Shown here in pieces: positions 40,810-49,621 of a DNA stretch of 64,000 nucleotides. Both the position numbers and the translations under genes were made by a program. Numbering within the stretch: the first letter of the stretch is position 1; every line of letters begins with the position of its first letter. The stretch comes from a virus, in IMG/VR virus record IMGVR_UViG_3300036826_000261, positions 1-64,000 of that record; one strand, 5' to 3'. The notes under the pieces are model-generated. The model was not told where the DNA came from, did no database searches, and worked only from the letters and a program-made list of their open reading frames with translations.

Positions 40810-41412
40810 ATGCCGACGATCCGCGAATTGCCAAGCGCGTGGCGCGAACGGTTGTTGCCGGCGCATTTCGACGGCCGGATGTTTCATGTCGAGAGCGGTT
40901 CACGTGAATCCGGTCGTCGGGTCGTCGTGCATGAATTTCCGAAAAAAGAGGACCCTTATTCCGAGGACATGGGCAAGCGCGCGATTGCGTTCACGGTGCG
41001 TGGTTATTGCATTGTCTATCCGCACGATGACCCGTCCGCGACATCGCTCTATCGCCAGGATTATCAGATCGCGCGCGATGCGTTGATTGAGCGGTTGGAA
41101 ACCGGCGGCACGGGCGTGCTGCAACTGCCGACGCTGGCGCCGCTCAAGGTAAAGTGTCAGCGCTACCGGATCACGGAGGAAGAAAAAACCGGTGGCTATT
41201 GCGTGTTCGACATGCAGTTCATCGAGGCCGGCGTGCAGCCGTTCATGCCGAACGTCGATACGGCAACGAACCTTCGCATGCAGGCGGATCAGCTCAAGCA
41301 GCAGGTCGCCAGTGTCTGGGCCGCGCAACGCGCCAAGACCGGTCTTGAGGATACCAGACTCAAATTCTTGACCGGACCGCCGCCGCCGAGCACAGGCACG
41401 CAACGACGATGA
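40810..41412 (+). CDS. DNA circularisation-type baseplate protein, Mu gpN-like N-terminal part
   Basis: The 200-residue protein matches the DNA_circ_N family: SAWRERLLPAHFDGRMFHVESGSRESGRRVVVHEFPKK is its conserved opening. Despite the family name it is a baseplate/tail-tip component. In Mu one gene encodes this and the following region; here it is split in two, the second starting four bases inside this one. Confidence 0.85.
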   Translation: MPTIRELPSAWRERLLPAHFDGRMFHVESGSRESGRRVVVHEFPKKEDPYSEDMGKRAIAFTVRGYCIVYPHDDPSATSLYRQDYQIARDALIERLETGGTGVLQLPTLAPLKVKCQRYRITEEEKTGGYCVFDMQFIEAGVQPFMPNVDTATNLRMQADQLKQQVASVWAAQRAKTGLEDTRLKFLTGPPPPSTGTQRR

Positions 41413-42077
41413 TCAAAACCGACGCCGTTGAAGCGCAGAAAATTCTAGACCCTGTTCTGGTGTCGCTGTTGAGCTGGGCGGCGACCACGGGGCGCGCCGG
41501 GTCGGCGTTGCGCACCATGGTCGGCGACGTGCGGGCCTACGCAATGCCGCTGTTGCAGAATGACATGATCGAGTTGCCGCTGATGACCTGCTTCAATCTG
41601 GCGGTCGCCACCGGCATCAACATCTATCAGGTCGAGACGGTGCGACGTACCGCAGCCGCACAGCCGGCGGTGTCGGTCGGCGCGATCATGACCAAGGATA
41701 CGCTGATCCAGATCGCGCTGGCGACGGCGGGCGTGGTGATCGCCAATATGACGTTCACCAGCCGGCAGGATGTCGATCAGATCAGAAACGCCGTCAACGT
41801 CGCGTTTGCGGAGATCGAGGAAATCCTCGCCGATCAGATGGACGCGATGTCGTGGCGCGCGGTGATCAAGCTGCACGCGGCGATCATCCATCATCTGGTC
41901 GAGACCGCGCGGCCGTTGCCGCGCATGCTGAACTACCGCTTCGCGGATTCATTGCCGAGCGTGGTGCTGGCGCATCGATTGTACGCCGACGCGTCGCGCG
42001 CCGACGAGCTGGTCAAGGAAAACAAGATCGTGCATCCGGGTTTCTGTCTGCGCCAAGGGCAGGCGTTGTCGTCGTGA
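41409..42077 (+). CDS. Companion of the gpN-like protein, C-terminal part
   Basis: The 222-residue helical protein (SLLSWAATTGRAGSALRTMVGDVRAYAMPLL; RQDVDQIRNAVNVAFAEIEEI) fits the C-terminal region of gpN-type proteins. It overlaps the previous gene (ATGA), which suggests stoichiometric expression of a split baseplate component. Confidence 0.7.
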   Translation: MIKTDAVEAQKILDPVLVSLLSWAATTGRAGSALRTMVGDVRAYAMPLLQNDMIELPLMTCFNLAVATGINIYQVETVRRTAAAQPAVSVGAIMTKDTLIQIALATAGVVIANMTFTSRQDVDQIRNAVNVAFAEIEEILADQMDAMSWRAVIKLHAAIIHHLVETARPLPRMLNYRFADSLPSVVLAHRLYADASRADELVKENKIVHPGFCLRQGQALSS

Positions 42078-42262
42078 TGTTCTGGGTGGAAATCGCCATC
42101 GCGACGATCATCGGCTTTCTGGTCGGCGTGGTGACGATGGGCACGTTTCTCAAGAGCGTCAGAAACATCGAGATGGAGGATCGGATCGTCAGCATGATTC
42201 GCGATGCGCAAGAGCGAGCGCTGCGGGATCGCGAGGTGCCGCCGGGTCCGCCCAAGAGTTGA
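42077..42262 (+). CDS. Small single-pass membrane protein, 61 aa
   Basis: The N-terminus is one membrane helix (VEIAIATIIGFLVGVVTMGTF), followed by a charged cytoplasmic-type helix (IEMEDRIVSMIRDAQERALRD). It overlaps the previous stop by one base. It may be a holin-like or injection-related membrane protein within the baseplate operon; the sequence does not decide. Confidence 0.55.
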   Translation: MFWVEIAIATIIGFLVGVVTMGTFLKSVRNIEMEDRIVSMIRDAQERALRDREVPPGPPKS

Positions 42263-42269
42263 GTTGACC

Positions 42270-43739
42270 ATGGACCGGCTTTACATCAGTCCGCTGCCGC
42301 AACCGAAAAGCGGTTACGAGGCGCCGGATACTCCGCAGTTTGGTCCGCAGGCCAATCAGAACGGCGTGCTCGACGCCGCGATCGCGCTGGACCACATCGT
42401 GACGCGGCCGGACTTGGTGCGGGTCGATGCGGACGGCAGCATCAGCGAGATCGCGACGCTGATCGTCGGCGGTCTGAAGTTCGAAGACTGGGAATCGGTG
42501 TGGATTCAGTGGAGCTGGGCCGACGCGTTCTCGCAATTCAGGTTCTCCTGCGCCGAGCGCGAGCCGTATCCGCTGCCGGGACAGGTGCTGCAATTCGCGC
42601 CGGGCACCACGGTCGAAATCTATCTCGGCGGCGTGCAGGTGATCACCGGCGTGATCATCACCCGGCAGGTGGCCTACGACGCGGAAAGCCATGTCGTGCA
42701 GTTGCAAGGCGTCAGTTCGTCATGGTTCGCGGCGCGTTCCGGCATCGATCACAAGACATCGGATTTCGATGGCAAGAGCTTCACGCAGATCGCGTCCGAG
42801 ATACTGGGGCCGACCGGCGTCGGGTTCACGACGGTCGGTGAGATCGACGAAACGCCGTTCAAGTCGGGCGCGACGCCGTCGGCCGGCGAGACCATCATCG
42901 CGTTTCTGGAGCGGCTGGCGCGCGATCGCAAGATCATCGTCAGCAACACGCCGGATGGAAAATTCTTGTTCATCGGTGACCACGAGTGGCCGCCGACTGG
43001 CGATCTGATCGAGGGTATCAATATCAAAAAGATGCAATGCGTGATCTCCAGCGACACGGCGTATTCGGATTTTGTCGTCAAGGCGCAGAAGGCGGCAAGC
43101 GATTCCGAGTGGGGCGCCAAGGCCAGCGAGCAGGAAGCGCGGGTCAAGGGCTCGCTCGGTCCGTACAGCATCCTGCTCACCGCGATCGAGCATCCGGTGT
43201 GGACGGCGGCGGAAGTCGCCAAGCGGGCGCAGACCGAAAAGATGTGGAATGACGATCTCGGCCGGATCGACGCCAATGTGCTGGTCTATGGCTGGTTTCG
43301 CCCGTTGCCGCAGGTGATGCAGACCAACACGCCGCCGGACATGACGCTCGGCGGACCGACCACCGGGCATACGCTGTGGATGCCGGGCGACGACGTGATC
43401 GTGCATTCGCCGATGGCGATGCTGTATCAGCAGCCGCTGAAGATTCGCACGGTGACATGGACGCAGGACAACAACGGCGGCACGCAGACATTGCTGCAAT
43501 GTACCTTGCCGGAAGGTCTCAATGGGCATCCGGTGCCCAAGGCGCGGTCTGATCCCAACAAGCCGGCGGAAACACCGGCCGATCAACCGGAAAATCCGCC
43601 GGTCGATCCGCCGACACAAGCGCCGGCCACCGTGTCGCCGCCCGGCGATTGGATGCCGGACTGGCTGAGGCGCCTGCAGATCGGTCCGACGTTCGATGAG
43701 CGGTTCGGCAACTGGCCGAACAATGCACCGGGGGGTTGA
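42270..43739 (+). CDS. Baseplate hub protein, Mu gpP-like
   Basis: The 489-residue protein matches Mu gpP/T4 gp27-type hubs: LIVGGLKFEDWESVWIQWSWADAFSQFRFSC, GVIITRQVAYDAESHVVQLQG, SAGETIIAFLERLARDRKIIVSNTPDGKFLF. It sits under the tube and holds the spike. A long Pro-rich C-terminal linker ends in FDERFGNWP, a motif also present in the tape measure. Start at the ATG at 42270. Confidence 0.88.
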   Translation: MDRLYISPLPQPKSGYEAPDTPQFGPQANQNGVLDAAIALDHIVTRPDLVRVDADGSISEIATLIVGGLKFEDWESVWIQWSWADAFSQFRFSCAEREPYPLPGQVLQFAPGTTVEIYLGGVQVITGVIITRQVAYDAESHVVQLQGVSSSWFAARSGIDHKTSDFDGKSFTQIASEILGPTGVGFTTVGEIDETPFKSGATPSAGETIIAFLERLARDRKIIVSNTPDGKFLFIGDHEWPPTGDLIEGINIKKMQCVISSDTAYSDFVVKAQKAASDSEWGAKASEQEARVKGSLGPYSILLTAIEHPVWTAAEVAKRAQTEKMWNDDLGRIDANVLVYGWFRPLPQVMQTNTPPDMTLGGPTTGHTLWMPGDDVIVHSPMAMLYQQPLKIRTVTWTQDNNGGTQTLLQCTLPEGLNGHPVPKARSDPNKPAETPADQPENPPVDPPTQAPATVSPPGDWMPDWLRRLQIGPTFDERFGNWPNNAPGG

Positions 43740-43763
43740 TCACGCAAGAGGAACGATCAACCG

Positions 43764-44012
43764 ATGAAGACGGCTTTGATTCTGTTAGCACTGGCGCACG
43801 CATCGCCGGTGCACGAGTTCTACAGCGACGCCTGCTGCGCCGGTCAGCACTGCCATCCGGTGCCGTGCGAGGAAGTGATTTCGACCGACAACGGTTGGAT
43901 ATGGCACGGTCGTAATTTCGAGAAGCACATGCTGCGCATCGCGCCGGACGGCGCCTGTCATGTCTGCGTCGCCGCCGCGCCGGTTTGTATCTATCTGCCA
44001 CCAAAGGTCTGA
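43764..44012 (+). CDS. Secreted Cys-rich protein, 82 aa
   Basis: The N-terminus (MKTALILLALAHASP) is a short signal peptide. The mature part has paired cysteines (DACCAGQHCHPVPCEE; GACHVCVAAAPVCIY), so it is probably a disulphide-bonded periplasmic protein. Similar small proteins are common in phages and genomes of rhizobia; none has a known function to my knowledge. The ribosome site is agagga. Confidence 0.6.
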   Translation: MKTALILLALAHASPVHEFYSDACCAGQHCHPVPCEEVISTDNGWIWHGRNFEKHMLRIAPDGACHVCVAAAPVCIYLPPKV

Positions 44013-44014
44013 TC

Positions 44015-44995
44015 ATGCATCGCTCGACACCCGCGGACACCTTGCGTCGCGCCTATGACAGCGGCGGCTGTCGTACCTGCATCGACAAGGTCGATGACAG
44101 CCGCATGATGCAGGAGATGGCGGGAAATTTCATGAAAGGGGAGTCCCGCAAGGCGCTGGAGGCGGCGCAGAACTACGGCTTTTCGTCGGTGGTGATGCCA
44201 GCGACCAAGGGCAGCGATGGTCAGATTCAGGAATGCGCCGAGGGGTTTATTTCCTTTCTGGGCGGCAACCGGTCGTTTCCGGTCTGCACGGTGATGGATG
44301 ATCGACGGCATCGGCCGATGCAGTTGCCGCCGGGCGCCAGCGCGCAGTACGGACCGAACACCGACTACGGCCGCGCGCTGACCTTGATCAAGCCGACGCC
44401 GCAGGACCAAGGCAGTTCGGGCGGCTCGTCCGGCGGCGGCGGCAGCACACGCGATTCCAGCGGTGGCGGCAGCAGTAGCAGCGGCGAGTACGGCGCGTTC
44501 ATGGTGGTGCCGCATCCGCAGGAATATGCCTCAATGCGGCACATTAACAACAAGAAGCAGCCGCGACCGCAAGGCGCGATGGGCACGCAGCAAGGCGGCG
44601 GCGGCGGCGGCCAGTCGCAACAGGGCGATCAGCAGCAACAGTACAATCACGAGAAGGGCGACAGCATCAACACCGAGATGCGTTGCACCAACAGCCGCAT
44701 CGAGTTTCGCAGCGGCGACACCGTGGTCGGCTACTACGACAAGAGCGCGTCGAAATGGGCGTTCATCGGCGAGGTGCATCTCGGCGTCGAGAGTGCTTCA
44801 CATCGGGTGTACGGCGTCAACGGCGATGTCGGCATGACCACGGCATCATCCGGTAGCGGCGCGGTGCTGGTCAATGCGACGCAGCCGGGACCGCCAACCT
44901 CATTGGACAATCAACCCTACGTGCTGGCGATGGAGCAGCGGTTCGAGGCGCGCATCGCCGAGCTGGAAGCAAGACTTGCCGCACTGGGAGGCTGA
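44015..44995 (+). CDS. Baseplate spike protein, Mu gp45-like
   Basis: The 326-residue protein has an N-terminal barrel part (NYGFSSVVMPATKGSDGQIQECAEGFISFLGGN), a Gly/Ser/Gln-rich linker and a beta-helix-like C-terminal half (HEKGDSINTEMRCTNSRIEFRSGDTVVGYYD). It ends in a short coiled coil (RFEARIAELEARLAAL). This fits the membrane-piercing spike of Mu-like phages. A homing-endonuclease cassette begins 12 bases after it. Confidence 0.82.
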   Translation: MHRSTPADTLRRAYDSGGCRTCIDKVDDSRMMQEMAGNFMKGESRKALEAAQNYGFSSVVMPATKGSDGQIQECAEGFISFLGGNRSFPVCTVMDDRRHRPMQLPPGASAQYGPNTDYGRALTLIKPTPQDQGSSGGSSGGGGSTRDSSGGGSSSSGEYGAFMVVPHPQEYASMRHINNKKQPRPQGAMGTQQGGGGGGQSQQGDQQQQYNHEKGDSINTEMRCTNSRIEFRSGDTVVGYYDKSASKWAFIGEVHLGVESASHRVYGVNGDVGMTTASSGSGAVLVNATQPGPPTSLDNQPYVLAMEQRFEARIAELEARLAALGG

Positions 44996-45006
44996 TATAC
45001 AATAGA

Positions 45007-45087
45007 AACGCAACGGCTGAAGCATTGGAAGTGCTCCAGCCGTCACTTGACCTAGCAACCTTGTAGGGAAGGCTGCCATGCCCAAAG
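45007..45087 (+). repeat. Homing-endonuclease leader cassette, copy B
   Basis: It matches the leader at 10925-11003: a 12-base stem (45013-45024 with 45032-45043, one A-C mismatch), the identical block cgtcacttgacctagcaacc, a ribosome site and ATG CCC AAA. The protein that follows belongs to a different nuclease family, so the leader has moved or been kept independently of the nuclease. Confidence 0.75.
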
Positions 45088-45698
45088 TTCTGTCTAGCAC
45101 AAACCAACGCAAGAAGCAGTGTGCGGCTGCATCTCGTCGATATAGAGCCAAGCATAAGCAGAAACACGCTGCGCTGAACCTTGTCAGTTACTACCGATTA
45201 AAATCTGATCCTGAGTGGTTAGCGAAACGTCGCGCTAAGGCGACGATAAACGCACGAAAATGGCGTGCCGCAAACCCTGAAAAATGTCGAGCAGCACAGC
45301 GTCGATATCGCAATAAAGATAACAACCGAGAAAAAATAAACCAACGAACTAAACGATGGTTAGCAGCCAATCCAGACCAACTTTTGAAACGTCGTGCGCA
45401 GTCCTTAGCTTGGGCGAAAGCCAATCTAGGTTTGCATCGTAAATACAAACTAGGCATCACGCCAGAACAGTTTGGTGCAATGCTAGAATCTCAACAGCAT
45501 AGATGTTTGGTTTGTCGGATCGATTTGCGAACACTGCGCGGGAAAAACGTTCATCTTGATCATTGCCATAGCACAAACCGTGTTCGAGGAATTTTGTGCC
45601 ACGGATGCAATACAGCTCTTGGTTTCATGAAAGAGAATGCCGCTAATTTGAGGGCGCTAGCGGACTACATAGAAGGGTTCTCGACATGTCGTGTCTGA
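45078..45698 (+). CDS. Endonuclease VII-type homing endonuclease
   Basis: The 206-residue protein has a very basic N-terminal half with repeated YR..K / NPEKCRAAQRRYRNKD units. The C-terminus is a recombination endonuclease VII domain: CLVC, LDHCHSTNRVRGILCHGCNTALG with the catalytic DHCH, and MKENAANLRALADYIEG. Such genes are common free-standing homing endonucleases in phages. It is richer in A+T than its neighbours and lies between spike and membrane-protein genes, overlapping the latter by 13 bases. Confidence 0.88.
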   Translation: MPKVLSSTNQRKKQCAAASRRYRAKHKQKHAALNLVSYYRLKSDPEWLAKRRAKATINARKWRAANPEKCRAAQRRYRNKDNNREKINQRTKRWLAANPDQLLKRRAQSLAWAKANLGLHRKYKLGITPEQFGAMLESQQHRCLVCRIDLRTLRGKNVHLDHCHSTNRVRGILCHGCNTALGFMKENAANLRALADYIEGFSTCRV

Positions 45699-45934
45699 AT
45701 CTGGCTTTCCTCGAAAATTTGATCGTCTGGGTGATCATCGTCGCGGCGATCGTCGCGGTCATCAAGCTGCTGTTGCCGCCGCTCAACTCTTTCACGCCGT
45801 TCGGCATTCCACTCGGGCAGATCGTGATGATCATTCTCTACGCGATCATCGCGATCTTGATCGTGTATCTGATCTTCAGCCTGCTGGCGTGTCTGCTCGG
45901 GAGCGGCCCGCCCTTTCATACCCTTCGACCATAG
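45686..45934 (+). CDS. Two-helix membrane protein, C-terminus possibly frameshifted
   Basis: The 82-residue product has two hydrophobic helices (LIVWVIIVAAIVAVIKLLL; IVMIILYAIIAILIVYLIFSLLACLL), like a holin or baseplate-linked membrane protein. After LLGSG the present frame ends quickly (PPFHTLRP). The +1 frame continues RPFIPFDHSGQVEVTPPNP to a Pro-rich end SICKGC with stop at 46046, immediately before the next ATG. One extra C in ggcccgccc near 45905 would explain this. The true protein may be about 119 residues. Confidence 0.6.
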   Translation: MSCLNLAFLENLIVWVIIVAAIVAVIKLLLPPLNSFTPFGIPLGQIVMIILYAIIAILIVYLIFSLLACLLGSGPPFHTLRP

Positions 45935-46046
45935 CGGCCAAGTCGAAGTCACGCCACCGAACCCGGCGACGCCTGACCATCCCAGTCAGGTGGCGCCGCT
46001 GCCGCCTGAACCGCCGCCGCCACCGAGCATTTGCAAAGGCTGCTGA

Positions 46047-48410
46047 ATGCCCGACATCCGTCTGGTGCAGAACAGGCTGTTTCCCGGTCAGGGCGTGGTG
46101 CAGACCGATTGGCTGTTGCGCAGCAACGGCACGCTTGACGACACGCAGGCGTTGGCCACCGCGATCATTGTCGCGCTCGGCACTGATCGGTTGGCCGACT
46201 CAAGCGACACGCTGCCGGACCCCGATGACACCAACCGGCGCGGCTGGTGGGGCGATTATCAGGCGCAGGACATCTGGGACGGCTGGCCGATCGGCTCGCG
46301 GCTGTGGCTGCTGCAGCGGTCCAAGATCACCGGACCGGAAGCCCGCGAGGGCGCCACCACGGTGCTGGTCACGCAGTACATCCGCGAATGTATCCAGCCG
46401 TTCATCGACCGGCGCATCGGGTCGAGCTTCACGGTCGAGGCCACCCGGGTCGGCAAGGAGCAGATCGACGCGCTGATCCGCATCTATCGCGGGCCGATTG
46501 TCGAAATCGAACTGCGCTACGCCATTCTGTGGGATGAAACCACGCCGCAGGCGACGCCGCCCGCGCCCTGGGCGCCGCTGGCGCCGATGACGAATCGCGG
46601 TCGTGGATCGGCGCGCGGCACCGGCAGCGCGGTCGCCGATGGCGACATGATCATCGATGCAGGTGTTGCCAAGGGTGCTGCGGCGTCGGCGGGCAGCACG
46701 GCGAGCGGTGTCGGCACCAAGAAGCTGACGTCGATCGGGATGGCGCCGGCCGGAATTATTGGCGTGGCGGCGGTCGGCAACTGGAAGATCGCCGTGCCCG
46801 GCGCGGCGGCTGGACATGGCAGCGCGGCGGCGGTGCCGACCGTGTTCGGTGGGGTGGGTGCGGCGAGCGGCATCGGCGTTCTTAACGGCTACAGCGCGGT
46901 CGCGACCAGCTACACCGATATCTACAACGTGCAGAATGTCGCCGGTTGGCAGGACTTTGCAGGCTATCGTGGGTCGTATCGGCAGGTCGTGCAACTGATC
47001 GGCGACAGTCAGGGCAAGATTCGGATTCTGGTCGAGCAGTTCTGCGATGCGGCAGCGGGTCATTTCTCCGATACGACGCATGTGTCGTTCGGCAAATGGG
47101 CGGGCACTAATGCGGACACCACGACGACACCGGTCGAATTGAAATTTGGCGGTGTGTCCGGCTTCACCGGGCCGCGCTCCGGTGCGCAGTTTCAAACACT
47201 GTTGTCCGACACGGTGGCGCATCCCGGTTTCACCTTGGCGACGGGCGATTCGATCGTCGTCATCTTCGATACGCCGACCAGCGATGCGACGGCGCATCTC
47301 GGCGGCGAAGCCTGGGGCGAAGGCGCGTCATCGTTCTGGTGGTGGAATAACTCGCCGCTGGAGACTTGGAATATCGCCGCACCGGGTGTCACGGCTGGCG
47401 GCACCAGTTCGCAGGTGGTCGCGCTGTCCAAGGTGCAGACCGCGCCGGCTGGTCCGACCGCGTCGATCGCGGTCGGCGCGGCAAGCGGCAGCGGCACGGC
47501 GCACGGTGTTGGTCCGCCCGCGACCATCACGGGCACTGGCGCGGCTTCGGCCACCGGCGCGGCGAGTGGGGTTTACGCTACGGCGACGTTGATCTGGGCT
47601 GACGAGTTCACGGCACCGCTTAATCTAGCGTCGGATTCCAATCCGAACGGCACGTGGCGGCCGAACGCGATCTGGCAAGATATCAACCAGGGCTACCAGG
47701 ACTTCGCCGGCACCAACTGGGATATCTCGCCGAACGATCCGGCGTGGGCGGCTTATCCGCCTTATAGTCAATCCGGCAGCGTGCTGACGCTGTATTCGTT
47801 CCGGATGCCGTCCGACATGGTCGCGCATACCCGCGCGCAGATGGACGCGCAGGGCAATTCCAATCCGGTGCCGGCGTGGTGCGGTTGTCAGTTGTCTACC
47901 AACTCGGTGGTGCGCAAGTTCAAGCAGCCCTACTATGTCGAATGGAAAGCGCGCTGGCCGATCGATGGCCAAGGCATGTTCCCGGCGCTGTGGATGTTCT
48001 CCAGCGATTTCAGTCTCGATCCGCAGAACAAGGGTTCGGCCGAGATCGACATGCTGGAGATCAACGGGCATGGCGGCTGGTTCAATACCAATCTGCATCA
48101 GCGTAACACCGATCACAGCGGCTATGACTCGGCAGGCTACGGGCCGTTCACCGGCGACACGCAGGGTTGGCACACTTACGGTGTCGATCGGACGTCCACC
48201 TACATTCGGTTCTATCGCGACAACGTGCTGCTCTATGAAGCAACCGGCACCGATGCGTCATGGTTCAACGACGTCAACATGGACATCCTGATCAACTTCG
48301 CGATGGATGCGTACTGGTTTTACAGTTACGGCCTCAATTCCGATACCACCACGCCGTCGCCGATGACGATGGAGGTTGACTATGTCCGCGTCTACTCCAG
48401 CAAGCCCTAA
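46047..48410 (+). CDS. Baseplate protein (Mu gp46-like) fused to a GH16 glucanase
   Basis: Residues 1-190 match Mu gp46-type baseplate proteins (VQTDWLLRSNGTLDDTQALATAI, GWWGDYQAQD, GSRLWLLQRSK). A Gly/Ala linker of the same type as in the giant protein follows, then a beta-sandwich (about 290-460). The C-terminal 270 residues form a GH16 glycoside hydrolase (WADEFTAPL; PYYVEWKARWPIDGQGMFPALWM) with catalytic EIDMLE at residues 666-671. GH16 enzymes cut beta-1,3/1,4-glucans, including rhizobial exopolysaccharides. The enzyme is therefore presented on the baseplate as a depolymerase. Confidence 0.88.
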   Translation: MPDIRLVQNRLFPGQGVVQTDWLLRSNGTLDDTQALATAIIVALGTDRLADSSDTLPDPDDTNRRGWWGDYQAQDIWDGWPIGSRLWLLQRSKITGPEAREGATTVLVTQYIRECIQPFIDRRIGSSFTVEATRVGKEQIDALIRIYRGPIVEIELRYAILWDETTPQATPPAPWAPLAPMTNRGRGSARGTGSAVADGDMIIDAGVAKGAAASAGSTASGVGTKKLTSIGMAPAGIIGVAAVGNWKIAVPGAAAGHGSAAAVPTVFGGVGAASGIGVLNGYSAVATSYTDIYNVQNVAGWQDFAGYRGSYRQVVQLIGDSQGKIRILVEQFCDAAAGHFSDTTHVSFGKWAGTNADTTTTPVELKFGGVSGFTGPRSGAQFQTLLSDTVAHPGFTLATGDSIVVIFDTPTSDATAHLGGEAWGEGASSFWWWNNSPLETWNIAAPGVTAGGTSSQVVALSKVQTAPAGPTASIAVGAASGSGTAHGVGPPATITGTGAASATGAASGVYATATLIWADEFTAPLNLASDSNPNGTWRPNAIWQDINQGYQDFAGTNWDISPNDPAWAAYPPYSQSGSVLTLYSFRMPSDMVAHTRAQMDAQGNSNPVPAWCGCQLSTNSVVRKFKQPYYVEWKARWPIDGQGMFPALWMFSSDFSLDPQNKGSAEIDMLEINGHGGWFNTNLHQRNTDHSGYDSAGYGPFTGDTQGWHTYGVDRTSTYIRFYRDNVLLYEATGTDASWFNDVNMDILINFAMDAYWFYSYGLNSDTTTPSPMTMEVDYVRVYSSKP

Positions 48411-48516
48411 ACCCAAAGAAGACCCGGCGCCGATTCCGAGCGTTCCGAACGCGCCGCGCGGACGCACCGAGTGGCCGCCGCACTACGACAACCCGCCAGA
48501 AAAGAAAATCGCGTAG
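48382..48516 (+). CDS. Small Pro-rich protein, 44 aa
   Basis: The frame MSASTPASPKPKEDPAPIPS to PPHYDNPPEKKIA begins inside the end of the previous gene, with ggaggtt at good spacing, and ends two bases before the next gene. It is disordered and Pro-rich. Probably translated; function unknown. Confidence 0.5.
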   Translation: MSASTPASPKPKEDPAPIPSVPNAPRGRTEWPPHYDNPPEKKIA

Positions 48517-48517
48517 C

Positions 48518-49621
48518 ATGCCCTGGTCAACTCCGACGCTTTACGACGTGCGCGTGCTGGTGCGCGATTCGATTCAGGCCATGCTGCCGGGTGCCGACGC
48601 GATGGTCCCGAACAGCGTGCTGCGCGTGCTGTCGGACAGCCAGGGCGCGCAATGTCACGCCGTCTTGCAATATGTAGATTGGCTGGCCAGACAGCTTTTG
48701 CCGGACACCGCCGAAACGGAGTGGTTGGATCGACACGGCAAAATCTGGTTGAAGAACGCCGACGGATCGACCGGGCGCAAAGCCGCCACGCTGGCGTCCG
48801 GTACCGCGACGTTCACCGGTGTGTTCAGCACCATCATTCCGATCGGTCAGCAGCTCGTGGCCGGCGAGATCGGTTACGAGACTACGGCGCAGATCGAAAT
48901 CGATGTCGATCCGACGCCGTGCCCGGTGCGGGCGCTCGATCCGGGCACGATCGGCAATCTCGATCCGGGCACCGTGCTCAATCTGACCGATGCGCCGATT
49001 GGCGCCGATGCCGGCGCTACCGTGGTGACGATGTCCGGCGGCACCGATGAAGAGACCGACGAAGAATTGCGGGTGCGTGTTCTGATGCGCATTCAGCAGC
49101 CGCCGATGGGCGGCGACGCCAACGATTATGTCGCCTGGGCGCTGGCGGTGCCGGGAGTGACGCGGGCCTGGGCGATCTCCGAGATGGGCGCCGGCACGGT
49201 GACTGTGCGCTTCATGATGGATGATCTGCGCGCCAGCAACGGCGGCTTTCCGACTGACGATGATATCACGATGGTGACCGGCTACATCGACACCGTGCGT
49301 CCGGTGACGGTGAAGGATCGCTGGGTGCTGGCGCCGATCCCCGAATACATCAACTTCACGATCAAGGGTCTGTTGCCGGACACCGATCCGTACCGTGTCT
49401 CGATCGAGGATGCGGTGCGCACCATGCTGCGCAACAAGGCCGCACCGGCGCAGACCATCAACGGCGTTCCGATCCCGGCGCAGACGATCTACGCGGCATG
49501 GGTGTCGGAAGCCATCATGAGCGTGAGCGGCGTGATCGGCTTCACGCTTTTGATGGACGATCATCCGATGCCTTACAACGGTTCACTCGCGGTGCTCGGA
49601 ACAATTCTCTATGAGCGATAA
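48518..49621 (+). CDS. Baseplate J-like protein, Mu gp47
   Basis: The 367-residue protein matches the Baseplate_J family: TLASGTATFTGVFSTIIPIGQQLVAG, GTDEETDEELRVRVLMRIQQPPMGGDANDYVAWALAVPGV. It forms the wedge that triggers sheath contraction. It overlaps the next gene by 11 bases, in the standard Mu order gp46-gp47-gp48. Confidence 0.92.
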   Translation: MPWSTPTLYDVRVLVRDSIQAMLPGADAMVPNSVLRVLSDSQGAQCHAVLQYVDWLARQLLPDTAETEWLDRHGKIWLKNADGSTGRKAATLASGTATFTGVFSTIIPIGQQLVAGEIGYETTAQIEIDVDPTPCPVRALDPGTIGNLDPGTVLNLTDAPIGADAGATVVTMSGGTDEETDEELRVRVLMRIQQPPMGGDANDYVAWALAVPGVTRAWAISEMGAGTVTVRFMMDDLRASNGGFPTDDDITMVTGYIDTVRPVTVKDRWVLAPIPEYINFTIKGLLPDTDPYRVSIEDAVRTMLRNKAAPAQTINGVPIPAQTIYAAWVSEAIMSVSGVIGFTLLMDDHPMPYNGSLAVLGTILYER

